This document shows positions 1 through 8,156 of a stretch of 57,201 bases of DNA, piece after piece (the stretch's first letter is position 1; each line of letters begins with the position of its first letter). The stretch covers positions 1 to 57,201 of the forward strand of contig CAKOXL010000005.1 in the NCBI GenBank assembly GCA_934130105.1. Direction: 5' to 3'. The translations under genes were made by a program, and so were the position numbers. The notes beneath the pieces were generated by a model. That model saw nothing but the letters and a program-made list of their open reading frames with translations, was not told where the DNA came from and did not search any database. Source of the DNA: an uncultured Bacilli bacterium (GTDB taxonomy: Bacteria; Bacillota_I; Bacilli_A; RF39; UBA660).

Positions 1-1199
1 TCTCTTGCCCTTTTAGCAGCCATTCTAGCATTTCTAGCTAATAATGCCTTATTAACGATAATCTTAGCATCTTCTGGATTTTCTAATAAGAATCTTTCAA
101 ATCCCTCAGAGAAAACACTATCAGCCAAACTTCTAACTTCAGAATTACCAAGTCTTCCCTTAGTTTGTCCTTCAAATTGAGGATTTGGGTGTTTACAAGA
201 AATAATCATAGTAAGTCCCTCTTTAACATCATCCTCTTTTAGATTCTCATCTTTTTCTTTTAACATATTATTTTTTCTAGCATAATTATTTATAACTCTT
301 GATAAAGCTCTTTTAACACCATCTTCATGTGTTCCACCATCATGAGTATTAATATTATTAACAAAAGAATAAATATTAGTATTATAAGAAGTATTATATT
401 GCATAGCTACTTCAAAAAATACACCATCTTTTTCCCCACTTAAGTGAATAATATCTTGATGAATAGGTGTCTTTTCTTGATTAATGAATCTAACATATTC
501 ACTAATACCACCTTCATAAAGGAAAGTTTCCCCAGTAGTATCTTCTAAATCACGATCATCTCTTATATTAATAGATAAACCTCTATTTAAGAAAGCTAAT
601 TCACGTACTCTTACTTTTAGAGTTTCATAATCATAAATATCTGTATCAAATATTTCAGGATCTGGTTTAAAAGTAACTGTTGTTCCTGTTCTATCTAGAC
701 TACATTCACCAATTACATGAAGTGGTGCAACAGTATGTCCACCATTTTCAAAACGAATTTGATGAATCTTACCATTTTTATATACAGTAACTTCTACCCA
801 TCTACTAAGTGCATTTACTACACTGGCACCAACTCCGTGAAGTCCTCCAGATACTTTATAGCCTCCACCGCCAAATTTTCCACCAGCATGTAAAACCGTA
901 TAAACAGTTTCAACAGTAGAAATACCTGTCTTAGGATGCACATCAACTGGTATACCACGACCATCATCTTTTACAGTAATTGAGTTATCTTTATTAATAA
1001 CAACCTCAATGTTATTACAATATCCAGCTAGTGCCTCATCTATTGCATTATCAACAATCTCCCATACTAAATGATGAAGACCTTTTACATCAGTTGTACC
1101 AATATACATACCTGGTCTTTTTCTAACTGCTTCTAGCCCTTCTAGGACTTGAATATCCGAAGCATCATAATGACTTGTTACTTTTTCTTCTGTATCCAT
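1..1199 (-). CDS. gyrB: DNA gyrase subunit B, N-terminal part (3' end outside window)
   Basis: GyrB is the ATPase subunit of DNA gyrase, which introduces negative supercoils with GyrA. Reading leftward from an ATG at 1199, the protein begins MDTEEKVTSHYDASDIQVLE and continues with the GHKL ATPase signatures: the RPGMYIG segment, the DNAIDEA N-box, the DDGRGIP G1 box and GGLHGVGASVVN. About 399 codons are present, covering the ATPase and transducer domains; the reading frame is open to base 1, so the TOPRIM and C-terminal parts lie outside. The start lies only three bases past the recF stop, so the two are probably cotranscribed. The position downstream of recF is the usual one in Bacillota. 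Confidence 0.97.
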   Translation of the reverse strand, partial: MDTEEKVTSHYDASDIQVLEGLEAVRKRPGMYIGTTDVKGLHHLVWEIVDNAIDEALAGYCNNIEVVINKDNSITVKDDGRGIPVDVHPKTGISTVETVYTVLHAGGKFGGGGYKVSGGLHGVGASVVNALSRWVEVTVYKNGKIHQIRFENGGHTVAPLHVIGECSLDRTGTTVTFKPDPEIFDTDIYDYETLKVRVRELAFLNRGLSINIRDDRDLEDTTGETFLYEGGISEYVRFINQEKTPIHQDIIHLSGEKDGVFFEVAMQYNTSYNTNIYSFVNNINTHDGGTHEDGVKRALSRVINNYARKNNMLKEKDENLKEDDVKEGLTMIISCKHPNPQFEGQTKGRLGNSEVRSLADSVFSEGFERFLLENPEDAKIIVNKALLARNARMAAKRAR

Positions 1200-1202
1200 A
1201 TA

Positions 1203-2318
1203 TTATTCCACCTTTTCTGTTATTTTACCATGATCAACAATAAAAATTTTTGCACGTTTAACTATTTTTCTTTGAATGTTTTTTAAATCAGTTGTTGTAA
1301 TAATAGTTTGTACATCATCTGGTATAAATTTTATTAATTTGTTTCTTTTATCAATATCTAGCTCACTAAAGATATCATCGAGTAAAAGAATAGGATTTGT
1401 CCCTTTTTCTAATTTAAAAAAAGAAACTTCCACTAACTTAAAAGCAATTACTGCCAATCTTTGTTGACCCTGTGAAGCATAGTATTTCATGTTTTCATCA
1501 TTTATACAAAAAGAAAAATCATCTCTATGAGGACCATATAAAGTCATTCCTTGGGAAATTTCTCTTTTAATATTAGATTTCAACTTTGAAAAATACTGTT
1601 TTTTAATCTCCTCTATACTAAAATCAATTAAATCAATATTAGTTTCATAAATAATATTTAAATTTTTAATACCTGTAATATTGAAATATATCTCATTAAT
1701 TTTATTATTAATATAATCTAAATATTTTTTACGATAAAGATATATCATTACACCTCTATCAACCAACTTTTCATTAATAATATCCAAATACCTTATATCA
1801 GATATTCCATTAATACTAAGTTGTTTTAAATACTCGTTTCTGTTTTTAAGTAGCTTATTATATTCATTTAAATAATTAACATATAAAGGATATAATTGAC
1901 TAATTTGAACATTTAATAAATTTCTTCTAATTTGAGGAGCACCTTTAATAATATCTAAATCATTGGGGCAAAACATAATAACATTCATGTTAGAAATGTA
2001 TGACGCTATTTTTTTTATTTCCTTTTTATCAACAAATACACTTTTTTTATCATTAACTATTTCTAATTTCAATTCCTTCAAACTACTATCATCACGAATT
2101 AAACCATAAATCCTACAACAGTTTGCACCATTCTTTATAATATTATTTTCAAAACCTATACGATGTGATTTAGTGAGTGCTAATATGTATATACTTTCTA
2201 AAATATTAGTTTTACCTTGAGCATTATTACCTATAAAAATGTTGATTCCATCACATAATTTGATTTTTTCTTTTTGGTAATTTCTAAAAGATGTTAGCTC
2301 TAATTTAGACAAATACAT
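1203..2318 (-). CDS. recF: DNA replication and repair protein RecF
   Basis: RecF is an SMC-like ATPase that loads RecA at gaps in single-stranded DNA together with RecO and RecR. The 371-residue protein has a Walker A (GNNAQGKTN, about residues 30-38), an ABC-type signature SQGQQRLA near residue 280 and a Walker B with D-loop (LLLDDIFSELD, near 313-323). Length is normal for the family. The start is supported by the AGGGGG ribosome-binding site just upstream. It is followed at three bases by gyrB. Unlike in Bacillus, no yaaA (S4-domain) gene lies between dnaN and recF; a comK-like gene occupies that place. Confidence 0.97.
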   Translation of the reverse strand: MYLSKLELTSFRNYQKEKIKLCDGINIFIGNNAQGKTNILESIYILALTKSHRIGFENNIIKNGANCCRIYGLIRDDSSLKELKLEIVNDKKSVFVDKKEIKKIASYISNMNVIMFCPNDLDIIKGAPQIRRNLLNVQISQLYPLYVNYLNEYNKLLKNRNEYLKQLSINGISDIRYLDIINEKLVDRGVMIYLYRKKYLDYINNKINEIYFNITGIKNLNIIYETNIDLIDFSIEEIKKQYFSKLKSNIKREISQGMTLYGPHRDDFSFCINDENMKYYASQGQQRLAVIAFKLVEVSFFKLEKGTNPILLLDDIFSELDIDKRNKLIKFIPDDVQTIITTTDLKNIQRKIVKRAKIFIVDHGKITEKVE

Positions 2319-2353
2319 ATAAACCCCCTAAAAAACTAATACAATCAATTTTT

Positions 2354-2392
2354 GTACTTTAAGTACTACCTATACCACACATATACATTATA
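2354..2392 (-). promoter_or_regulatory. Probable recF-gyrB promoter with adjacent inverted repeat
   Basis: On the minus strand an extended -10 (TGC followed by TATAAT at 2392-2387) lies about 70 bp upstream of the recF start. Between it and the gene is a perfect 6-bp inverted repeat with a one-base centre (GTACTT-AAGTAC, 2354-2366), which could be an operator. No convincing -35 was seen, so the extended -10 would have to carry the promoter. It gives recF-gyrB a transcription start independent of dnaA-dnaN and comK. Confidence 0.5.
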
Positions 2393-2418
2393 GCATAAAA
2401 TAAGCTTTAAATCATTAA

Positions 2419-2446
2419 AAAAAGAAGTTTTCCACCTCTTTTTTAG
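2419..2446 (-). terminator. Rho-independent terminator after comK
   Basis: Read on the minus strand just past the comK stop, AAAAAGAGG can pair with CTTCTTTTT around a TGGAAAA loop (one G-T pair), ending in a T-run. It isolates comK from recF. Confidence 0.55.
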
Positions 2447-2899
2447 CTATTTTTTTATCATTCTCCTATCATTTAAAACATAAAGTAATCTGGAAGCTCT
2501 CAATACTTGATTTTCAATAGAATTTTTAGAAACTGGTGTTAAAATTTTCTCACCATTTTTAAGACAAATATAAGTATTATATTCATCTACTTCAACATGA
2601 TCATACCATTTTAATGATACCCAGGTACATTTAGGTAAATCAGGTGATGAGATTGGAAAAAAAATTAAACTGCTACTCTCCTCTACAATAATAGGTAATT
2701 TATAGCTAAATCCAATCATTCTTTTACTACCATCTACCCTACCCGTATAACTACTACCAAAATATTGACAAGAATGTTCCATAACCTCATATGCAGAATC
2801 TTTAATATAATAAACATTTTCTTTTTCAACCACTTTAGTTGTATCACTATCTACTCCAATTACTGCTAAAGTTTCATTATTAATCTCATATTTTTCCAT
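2447..2899 (-). CDS. comK: ComK-family competence transcription factor, short C-terminus
   Basis: ComK is the master activator of competence genes in Bacilli and binds paired AT-rich boxes as a tetramer. The 150-residue product shows the family core: an N-terminal YEINNETLAVI stretch, the CQYFGSSYTGR block (about residues 44-54) and the late NSIENQVLRAS block (about 125-135); from memory the corresponding Bacillus subtilis ComK blocks are CRFFGSSYAGR and NSFENQVYRTA. Bacillus ComK is about 192 residues; this one stops about 40 residues earlier, so the C-terminal segment that carries the MecA-recognition FMLYPK motif is absent. An ATG with a GGGGGAAA ribosome-binding site sets the start. It sits alone between the dnaN terminator and the recF promoter. 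Family assignment is secure; a role in competence is inference. Confidence 0.88.
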   Translation of the reverse strand: MEKYEINNETLAVIGVDSDTTKVVEKENVYYIKDSAYEVMEHSCQYFGSSYTGRVDGSKRMIGFSYKLPIIVEESSSLIFFPISSPDLPKCTWVSLKWYDHVEVDEYNTYICLKNGEKILTPVSKNSIENQVLRASRLLYVLNDRRMIKK

Positions 2900-2910
2900 A
2901 AAATTTCCCC

Positions 2911-2940
2911 CATAGCAATTAAAATTGCGTTTTATACTAT
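2911..2940 (-). promoter_or_regulatory. comK promoter region with AT-box and inverted repeat
   Basis: On the minus strand a TATAGT-type -10 (2940-2935 region) is followed by a perfect AAAA-N5-TTTT element (2921-2933), the half-site recognised by ComK in Bacillus, and by GCAATT/AATTGC arms (2915-2928) just ahead of the ribosome-binding site. Only one AT-box is visible, whereas ComK normally uses two, and such motifs arise by chance in this AT-rich DNA. Autoregulation is therefore only a possibility. Confidence 0.35.
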
Positions 2941-2984
2941 AACAGTACTAAGAATCGGAAAAAAACGAAATATGTAGAAAAATA

Positions 2985-3014
2985 ATAAAAAAACGTTTCT
3001 AACTTCAGAAACGT
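2985..3014 (-). terminator. Terminator of the dnaA-dnaN operon
   Basis: A perfect 8-bp stem (ACGTTTCT 2993-3000 with AGAAACGT 3007-3014) and a 6-base loop lie directly downstream of the dnaN stop, followed on the minus strand by seven T residues. It separates dnaN from comK. Confidence 0.85.
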
Positions 3015-3027
3015 ATCTTTTTTTATA

Positions 3028-4149
3028 TTAATAAGTTCTAATAGGTAAAACTAATTGAGTTAATCCCTCATCTTTATTAGATTTTAAAATTATAGGCTTA
3101 ACTTCACCAACAAATGATATTGCCACTTGATCATCCTCAAATGATTTCAAAGCTTCCATCATATATTTAGCTACAAAAGATATTCTTAAATTTTCACTAC
3201 TATCTTTTTCAATGTTCATTTTTTCTTCTACTCTACCAATTTCTGCACTATTACTTCTAACATATAGTTTTTCACCATCTATCTCAAAAGTTACAATGTT
3301 CTTTTCTTTATCACTAGTCAAAATACTTGCTCTATCAATTACATTATATAATTCACTAACATTAACTGTAATAGTTAAAATAAAATCATCTGGTAATAAG
3401 TTTGCTGTATTTGGATAAGTACCATTTATTAATCTAGATTGAAATAAGATGTTTTGATATTTAATTAAAACTTTATTATTAAATATATGCAATTCTATAT
3501 CTTCATCACTATCATCCATTATTTTAACAAATTCTAATAAGTTTTTACTTGGTATAACTATATTATAATTATCATCAACAGTGTTATTAAGTTGTATCAT
3601 TCTTCTTGCTAAACGATATGAATCTGTTGAATTACATTCCATCATATTACCTGTTATTTTGAAATTAATACCAGTTAAAATTGGTCTTGATTCATCGCTA
3701 GAAGAAGCAAAAGAAGTTTGAGATATAATACTTCTAAATACTCTACTATTTAGTATTAATGGATTTTTACTTAAATCTAAGGAAATAGTAGGATATTCAC
3801 TTTTATTAATACCATTTAAATTAAATTCACTATTATCTGTATATATAATAACTTTTAATTCATCGATTACTTCAATATTAATAAATTCATCTGGTAATTT
3901 TCTAACAATATCAAGGATATATTTTCCTTGAATAATTATACTACCTTCTTTTTCTATTTTCATATCATCAGTTCTATCAATAAATACTTGTATCGTAATA
4001 TCATTATCACTAGCAGTTAATAACAATCCTTTTTCAGTTAAATCAAATTTAATTCCTGAAAGTACAGGTACTAAATTTTTAGTAGATAATGCTTTTGATA
4101 CTTTATTGATTCCATCCAATAATACTTCTTTTTTAATTGTTAATTTCAT
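3028..4149 (-). CDS. dnaN: DNA polymerase III beta subunit (sliding clamp)
   Basis: The beta clamp encircles DNA and tethers the replicative polymerase. The 373-residue product has the typical start (MKLTIKKEVLLDGINKVSKA), the SSDESRPILTGINF block at the domain I/II boundary and the C-terminal QLVLPIRTY end expected for DnaN. Size is normal. It is transcribed leftward behind dnaA with an AGAAGGA ribosome-binding site that lies inside the AT-rich part of the replication origin. A strong terminator follows it. Confidence 0.98.
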   Translation of the reverse strand: MKLTIKKEVLLDGINKVSKALSTKNLVPVLSGIKFDLTEKGLLLTASDNDITIQVFIDRTDDMKIEKEGSIIIQGKYILDIVRKLPDEFINIEVIDELKVIIYTDNSEFNLNGINKSEYPTISLDLSKNPLILNSRVFRSIISQTSFASSSDESRPILTGINFKITGNMMECNSTDSYRLARRMIQLNNTVDDNYNIVIPSKNLLEFVKIMDDSDEDIELHIFNNKVLIKYQNILFQSRLINGTYPNTANLLPDDFILTITVNVSELYNVIDRASILTSDKEKNIVTFEIDGEKLYVRSNSAEIGRVEEKMNIEKDSSENLRISFVAKYMMEALKSFEDDQVAISFVGEVKPIILKSNKDEGLTQLVLPIRTY

Positions 4150-4289
4150 AATATATTCCTTCTTTCTTAAATTACTATTATTATTATTACTGTGGAAAAT
4201 GTGGATAACTATATATCAGTTATATTTTATCACATATTTTAGAAAAATGACCTGTGGAAAATTAATGTTTTTTTAAACAATTTTCCACA
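4150..4289 (-). other. oriC, dnaA-dnaN part: DnaA boxes and DnaA-trio unwinding element
   Basis: Four DnaA boxes lie in 100 bp: TGTGGAAAA at 4191-4199, a perfect TTATCCACA (minus strand) at 4200-4208 directly abutting it, TGTGGAAAA at 4253-4261, and TTTTCCACA at 4281-4289. Next to the abutting pair, towards dnaN, the minus strand reads GTAATAATAATAATAGTAA (4190-4172), six consecutive TAA/TAG triplets, matching the DnaA-trio that Bacillus uses for strand opening. The DNA beyond is AT-rich up to dnaN. This is the likely unwinding site. Confidence 0.8.
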
Positions 4290-5684
4290 TTATACAATTT
4301 CTTTCTTTAATTTTTCAACAATATTAGCTAATTCTTTATTTACTAAAACTTCTTTTTCAATTTTTTCAACAGAATGCATAACTGTTGAGTGATCTTTTCC
4401 TCCAAATTCTATACCAATCTTTGGGAATGATTCATTTGTTAATTTCCTACATAAATACATCGCCACTTGTCTTGGAAATGCTAAATTAGCACTTCTCTTT
4501 TTTGACTTCATATCTTCAACTGAAACCTGAAAATACTCGGCAACAATTCTTTGAATGCGGTTAACACTATTCTTTTCGCTATATCCTTTATTAACAAAGT
4601 CTTTTAATACATCAATTGCTAAATCAAGCGTAATTTCAGCGCCACCCATTATAGCTGAGTAAGCTATTAATCTTGTTATAGAACCTTCTAAGTGTCTTAC
4701 ATCACTACCAACATTTGAAGCAATATACTCAATTACATCATCGGGAATATTTTTGTTAATTGCCTCCCCTATTATCTTTTTCTTTATAATATTAATTCTT
4801 AAATCAAAGTCTGGTGGAAAAATATCTGCTGTTAATCCCCAACAAAATCTTGTTCTTAAACGATCTTCCAACAATTTTAAGTCATCTGGTGACCTATCTG
4901 ATGAGATAATTATTTGCTTATTATCATCATACAGTTTAGTAAATGTGTTAAAAAATTCGTTTTGTGTTTGAGGAGCACCTTGGAAAAATTGTATATCATC
5001 AACTATCAATACATCAATACTACGATATTTATTTTTAAAGTATGTAACATAATCAAAGTTTTTTCCATGCTCATCTTTTTTGTTAATTCCTAGAAAATCA
5101 GAGATAAACTGATCACTTGAAACATATAGAACTTTTTTATCACTATGTTCTGTAATGTAATTTCCAATTGCATGCATTAAGTGCGTTTTACCTAGCCCAC
5201 TGTTACCATATATAAATAATGGATTATATAAAACTCCAGGATTTTCTGCTACTTCTAAAGCCGCAGCTTGTGCAAATTTATTTGTATTACCTACTATGAA
5301 ATTTTCAAATGTATAATTTTTATTTAGATTAGAAGAAAAATTCATATTACTAAAATTACTAGCAGTATGTGGTATCTGATTTACTTCAAACTCTTTTAAT
5401 TCTTGATTGTTACTATTTTCATTATTAATTTCATCAATTTCTTCTTTTGTGTAAAATTCTATATCAACACTATCTCCAACTATATTACTTAATGTAGTTA
5501 CTATTAAATCGTAATACTTAGTGGTTAAATGTTTCTTATATATTGTCATAGGAACAATTATTTTACATACCCCATTTTTATATTCATAAAGTTCAGTACT
5601 TTTAAACCAAGTTTCAAATGATAAGGGATTTAATTCTGTTTGAATACTGTTTAAAAAATTAGCCCAAACAATTTTCACATTCAC
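4290..5684 (-). CDS. dnaA: Chromosomal replication initiator DnaA
   Basis: DnaA is the AAA+ protein that binds DnaA boxes, melts the origin and recruits the helicase. The 464-residue product has domain I at 1-80, a poorly conserved Asn-rich linker to about 120, Walker A GNSGLGKT (160-167), Walker B VLIVDDIQFF, and a domain IV helix-turn-helix ending in the DnaA signature GGKDHSTVMHSVEKI. Translation starts at a GTG (5684-5682) behind GGGGAGTGG; no ATG is available at that spacing. Flanking intergenic regions both contain DnaA boxes, so autorepression is likely. Confidence 0.98.
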   Translation of the reverse strand: MNVKIVWANFLNSIQTELNPLSFETWFKSTELYEYKNGVCKIIVPMTIYKKHLTTKYYDLIVTTLSNIVGDSVDIEFYTKEEIDEINNENSNNQELKEFEVNQIPHTASNFSNMNFSSNLNKNYTFENFIVGNTNKFAQAAALEVAENPGVLYNPLFIYGNSGLGKTHLMHAIGNYITEHSDKKVLYVSSDQFISDFLGINKKDEHGKNFDYVTYFKNKYRSIDVLIVDDIQFFQGAPQTQNEFFNTFTKLYDDNKQIIISSDRSPDDLKLLEDRLRTRFCWGLTADIFPPDFDLRINIIKKKIIGEAINKNIPDDVIEYIASNVGSDVRHLEGSITRLIAYSAIMGGAEITLDLAIDVLKDFVNKGYSEKNSVNRIQRIVAEYFQVSVEDMKSKKRSANLAFPRQVAMYLCRKLTNESFPKIGIEFGGKDHSTVMHSVEKIEKEVLVNKELANIVEKLKKEIV

Positions 5685-5920
5685 TTATTACCACTCCCCA
5701 TCACTCAAAATTAAAAATTGCAAGTACTATTCTAACTTAAAACTGTGGAAAAATAAATAGAAAAAAACAATATTTTTTTATTCCACAATTATTCCACAAC
5801 TTTTTCCACAATTCTAACCTTTATATTTAAAAGAAAATAGCGACTTTTCCACACATTAAAAAAAATATTATTAACATAGTTGAAAAAGTTTTTAACAGAG
5901 TTGTTGAAAATGTGGAAAAA
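5685..5920. other. oriC, upstream DnaA-box cluster between dnaA and rpmH
   Basis: Boxes close to TTATCCACA occur at 5744-5752 (minus), 5779-5787, 5790-5798, 5802-5810, 5845-5853 (plus) and 5911-5919 (minus). The dominant variant is TTTTCCACA rather than the perfect consensus. The layout, with dnaA flanked on both sides, corresponds to the bipartite origin of Bacillus. The divergent dnaA and rpmH promoters lie in or next to this stretch. No gene is visible in it. Confidence 0.8.
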
Positions 5921-5983
5921 AATAAAATATTAAACAAAAACACCAACATATATTATAAAAAACTAAAATTTTAAATTAAATAA

Positions 5984-6013
5984 TTGACAAAAACGGCAAA
6001 TCTTTATTATAAT
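5984..6013 (+). promoter_or_regulatory. rpmH promoter
   Basis: A consensus TTGACA (5984-5989) and TATAAT (6008-6013) are separated by 18 bp, 31 bp ahead of the rpmH start. This is one of the best sigma-A-type promoters in the window. Confidence 0.85.
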
Positions 6014-6044
6014 AATGGAGATTTTATGTCTGGAGGTGGAAACT

Positions 6045-6167
6045 ATGAAAAGAACTTATCAACCAAATAACCGAAAAATGAAGAAAGCTCATGGATTTTT
6101 CTCAAGAATTAAGGGTAAAGTATTAAACAAAAGAAGAGCAAAAGGTCGTAAAAGATTATCTAAATAA
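6045..6167 (+). CDS. rpmH: 50S ribosomal protein L34, shortened
   Basis: L34 is a small basic protein of the large ribosomal subunit. The ORF encodes 40 residues beginning MKRTYQPNNRKMKKAHGF and ending RRAKGRKRLSK, with a TGGAGGTGG ribosome-binding site. Typical bacterial L34 has about 44 residues; here the middle reads SRIKGKVL where most have something like RMxTKNGRKVL, a four-residue gap in the turn. Everything else is conserved. It is the first gene rightward from oriC and has its own promoter and terminator. Confidence 0.95.
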   Translation: MKRTYQPNNRKMKKAHGFFSRIKGKVLNKRRAKGRKRLSK

Positions 6168-6171
6168 AAAT

Positions 6172-6193
6172 ACCACTAATAGTGGTTTTTTTT
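6172..6193 (+). terminator. Terminator between rpmH and rnpA
   Basis: ACCACTA (6172-6178) pairs with TAGTGGT (6180-6186), followed by a run of T to 6193. It probably attenuates rnpA relative to the abundant rpmH transcript. Confidence 0.75.
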
Positions 6194-6222
6194 GCTTTAT
6201 AAGAAATGAATAGGTGAAAAAG

Positions 6223-6564
6223 ATGAAAAAAATCAATATAGTGAAAGAGAGTAAAGATTTTGAAAAGGCAATTCATAATGGAAGATTCTATAAAAATAAT
6301 CTTTTTATAATTTATATTGCAGAAAATACTTATCAAAATTATCGTTTTGGAATATCGGTTGGAAAAAAGGTATCAACAAAAGCAGTTATTAGAAATAAAT
6401 TAAAACGTCAAATGAAAAACATCATAGATAAATACAAAAACATATATGAAAATAATAAAGATTATATTATAATAGTAAGGAAGAGTTGTTTAGAAAAAGA
6501 TTATCAAGAATTAGAAAATAGCTTTTTAGAAATTATGAATAAAATAACATTAAAGGAGATTTAA
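6223..6564 (+). CDS. rnpA: Ribonuclease P protein component
   Basis: RnpA assists the RNase P RNA in 5' maturation of tRNAs. The 113-residue product is basic and has the family RNR-like motif region (VIRNKLKRQMKNII) preceded by FGISVGKKVSTKA. I take the ATG at 6223, which follows AGGTG at good distance, over the in-frame GTG at 6214 that overlaps this ribosome-binding site. It lies in the classical rpmH-rnpA-yidC order and its stop abuts the yidC start. Confidence 0.95.
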   Translation: MKKINIVKESKDFEKAIHNGRFYKNNLFIIYIAENTYQNYRFGISVGKKVSTKAVIRNKLKRQMKNIIDKYKNIYENNKDYIIIVRKSCLEKDYQELENSFLEIMNKITLKEI

Positions 6565-7500
6565 ATGAGATCAAAAAAAAGTAAATTATTAGTAGTATTT
6601 TTATTAGTTTTACTTTTAACAACAGGATGTACTAAAACATTAAAAGATACAAATAAAAAGGTAGTAACTAACCCTGAAACTGGGCAAAGTTTAACAGAAA
6701 ATATACTTTGTAGACCAGAAAACGAAGAAACTATAAAGGCATATGAAGAAAATGGCGTAGATTTATCAAAATATCCAAAATGTAGTGAATTTAAAATAAC
6801 TAGCGGTGGCTATGAGGGTTTATGGGATAGTATTTTTGTAAAACCTTTAGCATTTATTATATTATGGTTTAGTAAATATGTTGGTAGTGCAGCATTAGCA
6901 TTAATTATCACAAGTATTATTATTCGTTTAATAGCTTATCCAGTTACTAAAAAAACAGCTATGCAATCAGAACTATTAAAAAATGCTCAGCCAGAACTTG
7001 AAAAATTAGAAAAAAAATATGCAAACAAAACAGATCAAGAATCTATCATGAGAAAAAGTCAAGAAATGACTATGATTTATAAAAAATATAATATTAATCC
7101 AATCTCAGGTTGTTTATATGGATTTATCCAACTCCCATTATTTATTGCCTTTTTGGAAGCAATCAACCGTGTACCAGCTTTATTTGAAGAAACATTCTTA
7201 GGTCTACAACTTGGTACAACACCATCAATTGGCTTATTAAATCAAGGCAATTTCTTATATATCATTTTAATTTTACTAGTTGGTTTAACAACATATTTTT
7301 CATTTAGTTTAAATAAGACAACAGCGCAATCTGAAAATGATCCTATGAAAAATATGACTACAATTATGACAATTATGATATTAGTAATGGGCTTCTTTAT
7401 GCCAGCAGCTTTATGCATTTATTGGATTACAACTAATTTATTTACAGTTGGCCAAAATTTAATTGTAAAAAGAGGTAAGAATTATGCTAGTAAAAAATAG
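6565..7500 (+). CDS. yidC: Membrane protein insertase YidC/SpoIIIJ (lipoprotein)
   Basis: YidC inserts membrane proteins alone or with the Sec machinery. The 311-residue protein has an N-terminal lipoprotein signal with lipobox LTTGC (Cys near residue 22), an extracellular segment and about five membrane spans containing the conserved LIITSIIIRLIAYPVTKK segment and the cytosolic loop with MQSELLKNAQPELEKLEKKY. It is the Gram-positive short form without the large periplasmic domain. The C-terminus overlaps the start of jag by 17 bp, so translation is probably coupled. Confidence 0.95.
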   Translation: MRSKKSKLLVVFLLVLLLTTGCTKTLKDTNKKVVTNPETGQSLTENILCRPENEETIKAYEENGVDLSKYPKCSEFKITSGGYEGLWDSIFVKPLAFIILWFSKYVGSAALALIITSIIIRLIAYPVTKKTAMQSELLKNAQPELEKLEKKYANKTDQESIMRKSQEMTMIYKKYNINPISGCLYGFIQLPLFIAFLEAINRVPALFEETFLGLQLGTTPSIGLLNQGNFLYIILILLVGLTTYFSFSLNKTTAQSENDPMKNMTTIMTIMILVMGFFMPAALCIYWITTNLFTVGQNLIVKRGKNYASKK

Positions 7501-8098
7501 ATATAGTGGTAAAACAAGAGAAGAGGCTATAAACAACGCGAAATTGTCTTTACAAGAATTAGAGAAAGACTTATATATTAAAGAAATAGAAGTAAAAAAT
7601 GGTCTTTTCAATAAAAAGGTAGAAATAGAAGTTATTAGGCATGACGATGTAATAGAGTATATTAAAGAGTATTTAAAAGAATTAATTAAAAATATGGGAC
7701 TTACTTGTAACTTAGAAGTAAAAAAACGTGAAAATGGAGTAAATATTATAGTAATTTCTGATAATAATTCTATTTTAATCGGTAAAAACGGAAGAACATT
7801 AAATGCTTTAAATCAGTTATTAAAGCAAGTATTATATAATGAAATAGGTGAATATTTTCCATTTAATTTGGATATTGGAGAATATAAGGTAGAACGTGAG
7901 CATAAATTAGAATCACTTGCTAAACGTACTGCTAGGGAAGTTGCTACTTCAAAAGTAGCAGCCAAACTGGATCCAATGAACTCATATGAAAGAAGAATTA
8001 TTCATACTGTTTTAGCTGATGATAAGAGAGTAACTACAGAAAGTGAAGGCGAGGAACCTAATCGTTATGTAGTTATTAAACCAAAGGAAGATGAATAA
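7484..8098 (+). CDS. jag: Jag/KhpB RNA-binding protein (Jag-N, KH, R3H)
   Basis: Jag (KhpB, EloR) is an RNA-binding protein linked to cell elongation. The 204-residue product has an N-terminal Jag domain (YSGKTREEAINNAKLSLQEL), a central KH fold with the ILIGKNGRTLNALNQLL segment (about residues 98-115), and a C-terminal R3H domain with RRIIHTVLADD near residue 170. The start ATG at 7484 has AGAGGTAAG upstream and lies inside the end of yidC, the standard pairing in Bacillota. Confidence 0.95.
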   Translation: MLVKNRYSGKTREEAINNAKLSLQELEKDLYIKEIEVKNGLFNKKVEIEVIRHDDVIEYIKEYLKELIKNMGLTCNLEVKKRENGVNIIVISDNNSILIGKNGRTLNALNQLLKQVLYNEIGEYFPFNLDIGEYKVEREHKLESLAKRTAREVATSKVAAKLDPMNSYERRIIHTVLADDKRVTTESEGEEPNRYVVIKPKEDE

Positions 8099-8156
8099 TC
8101 TTCTTTTCTTTTTCTAAAAAAAATGATAGTATATGCTATATAAAAGAGGTGTTACT

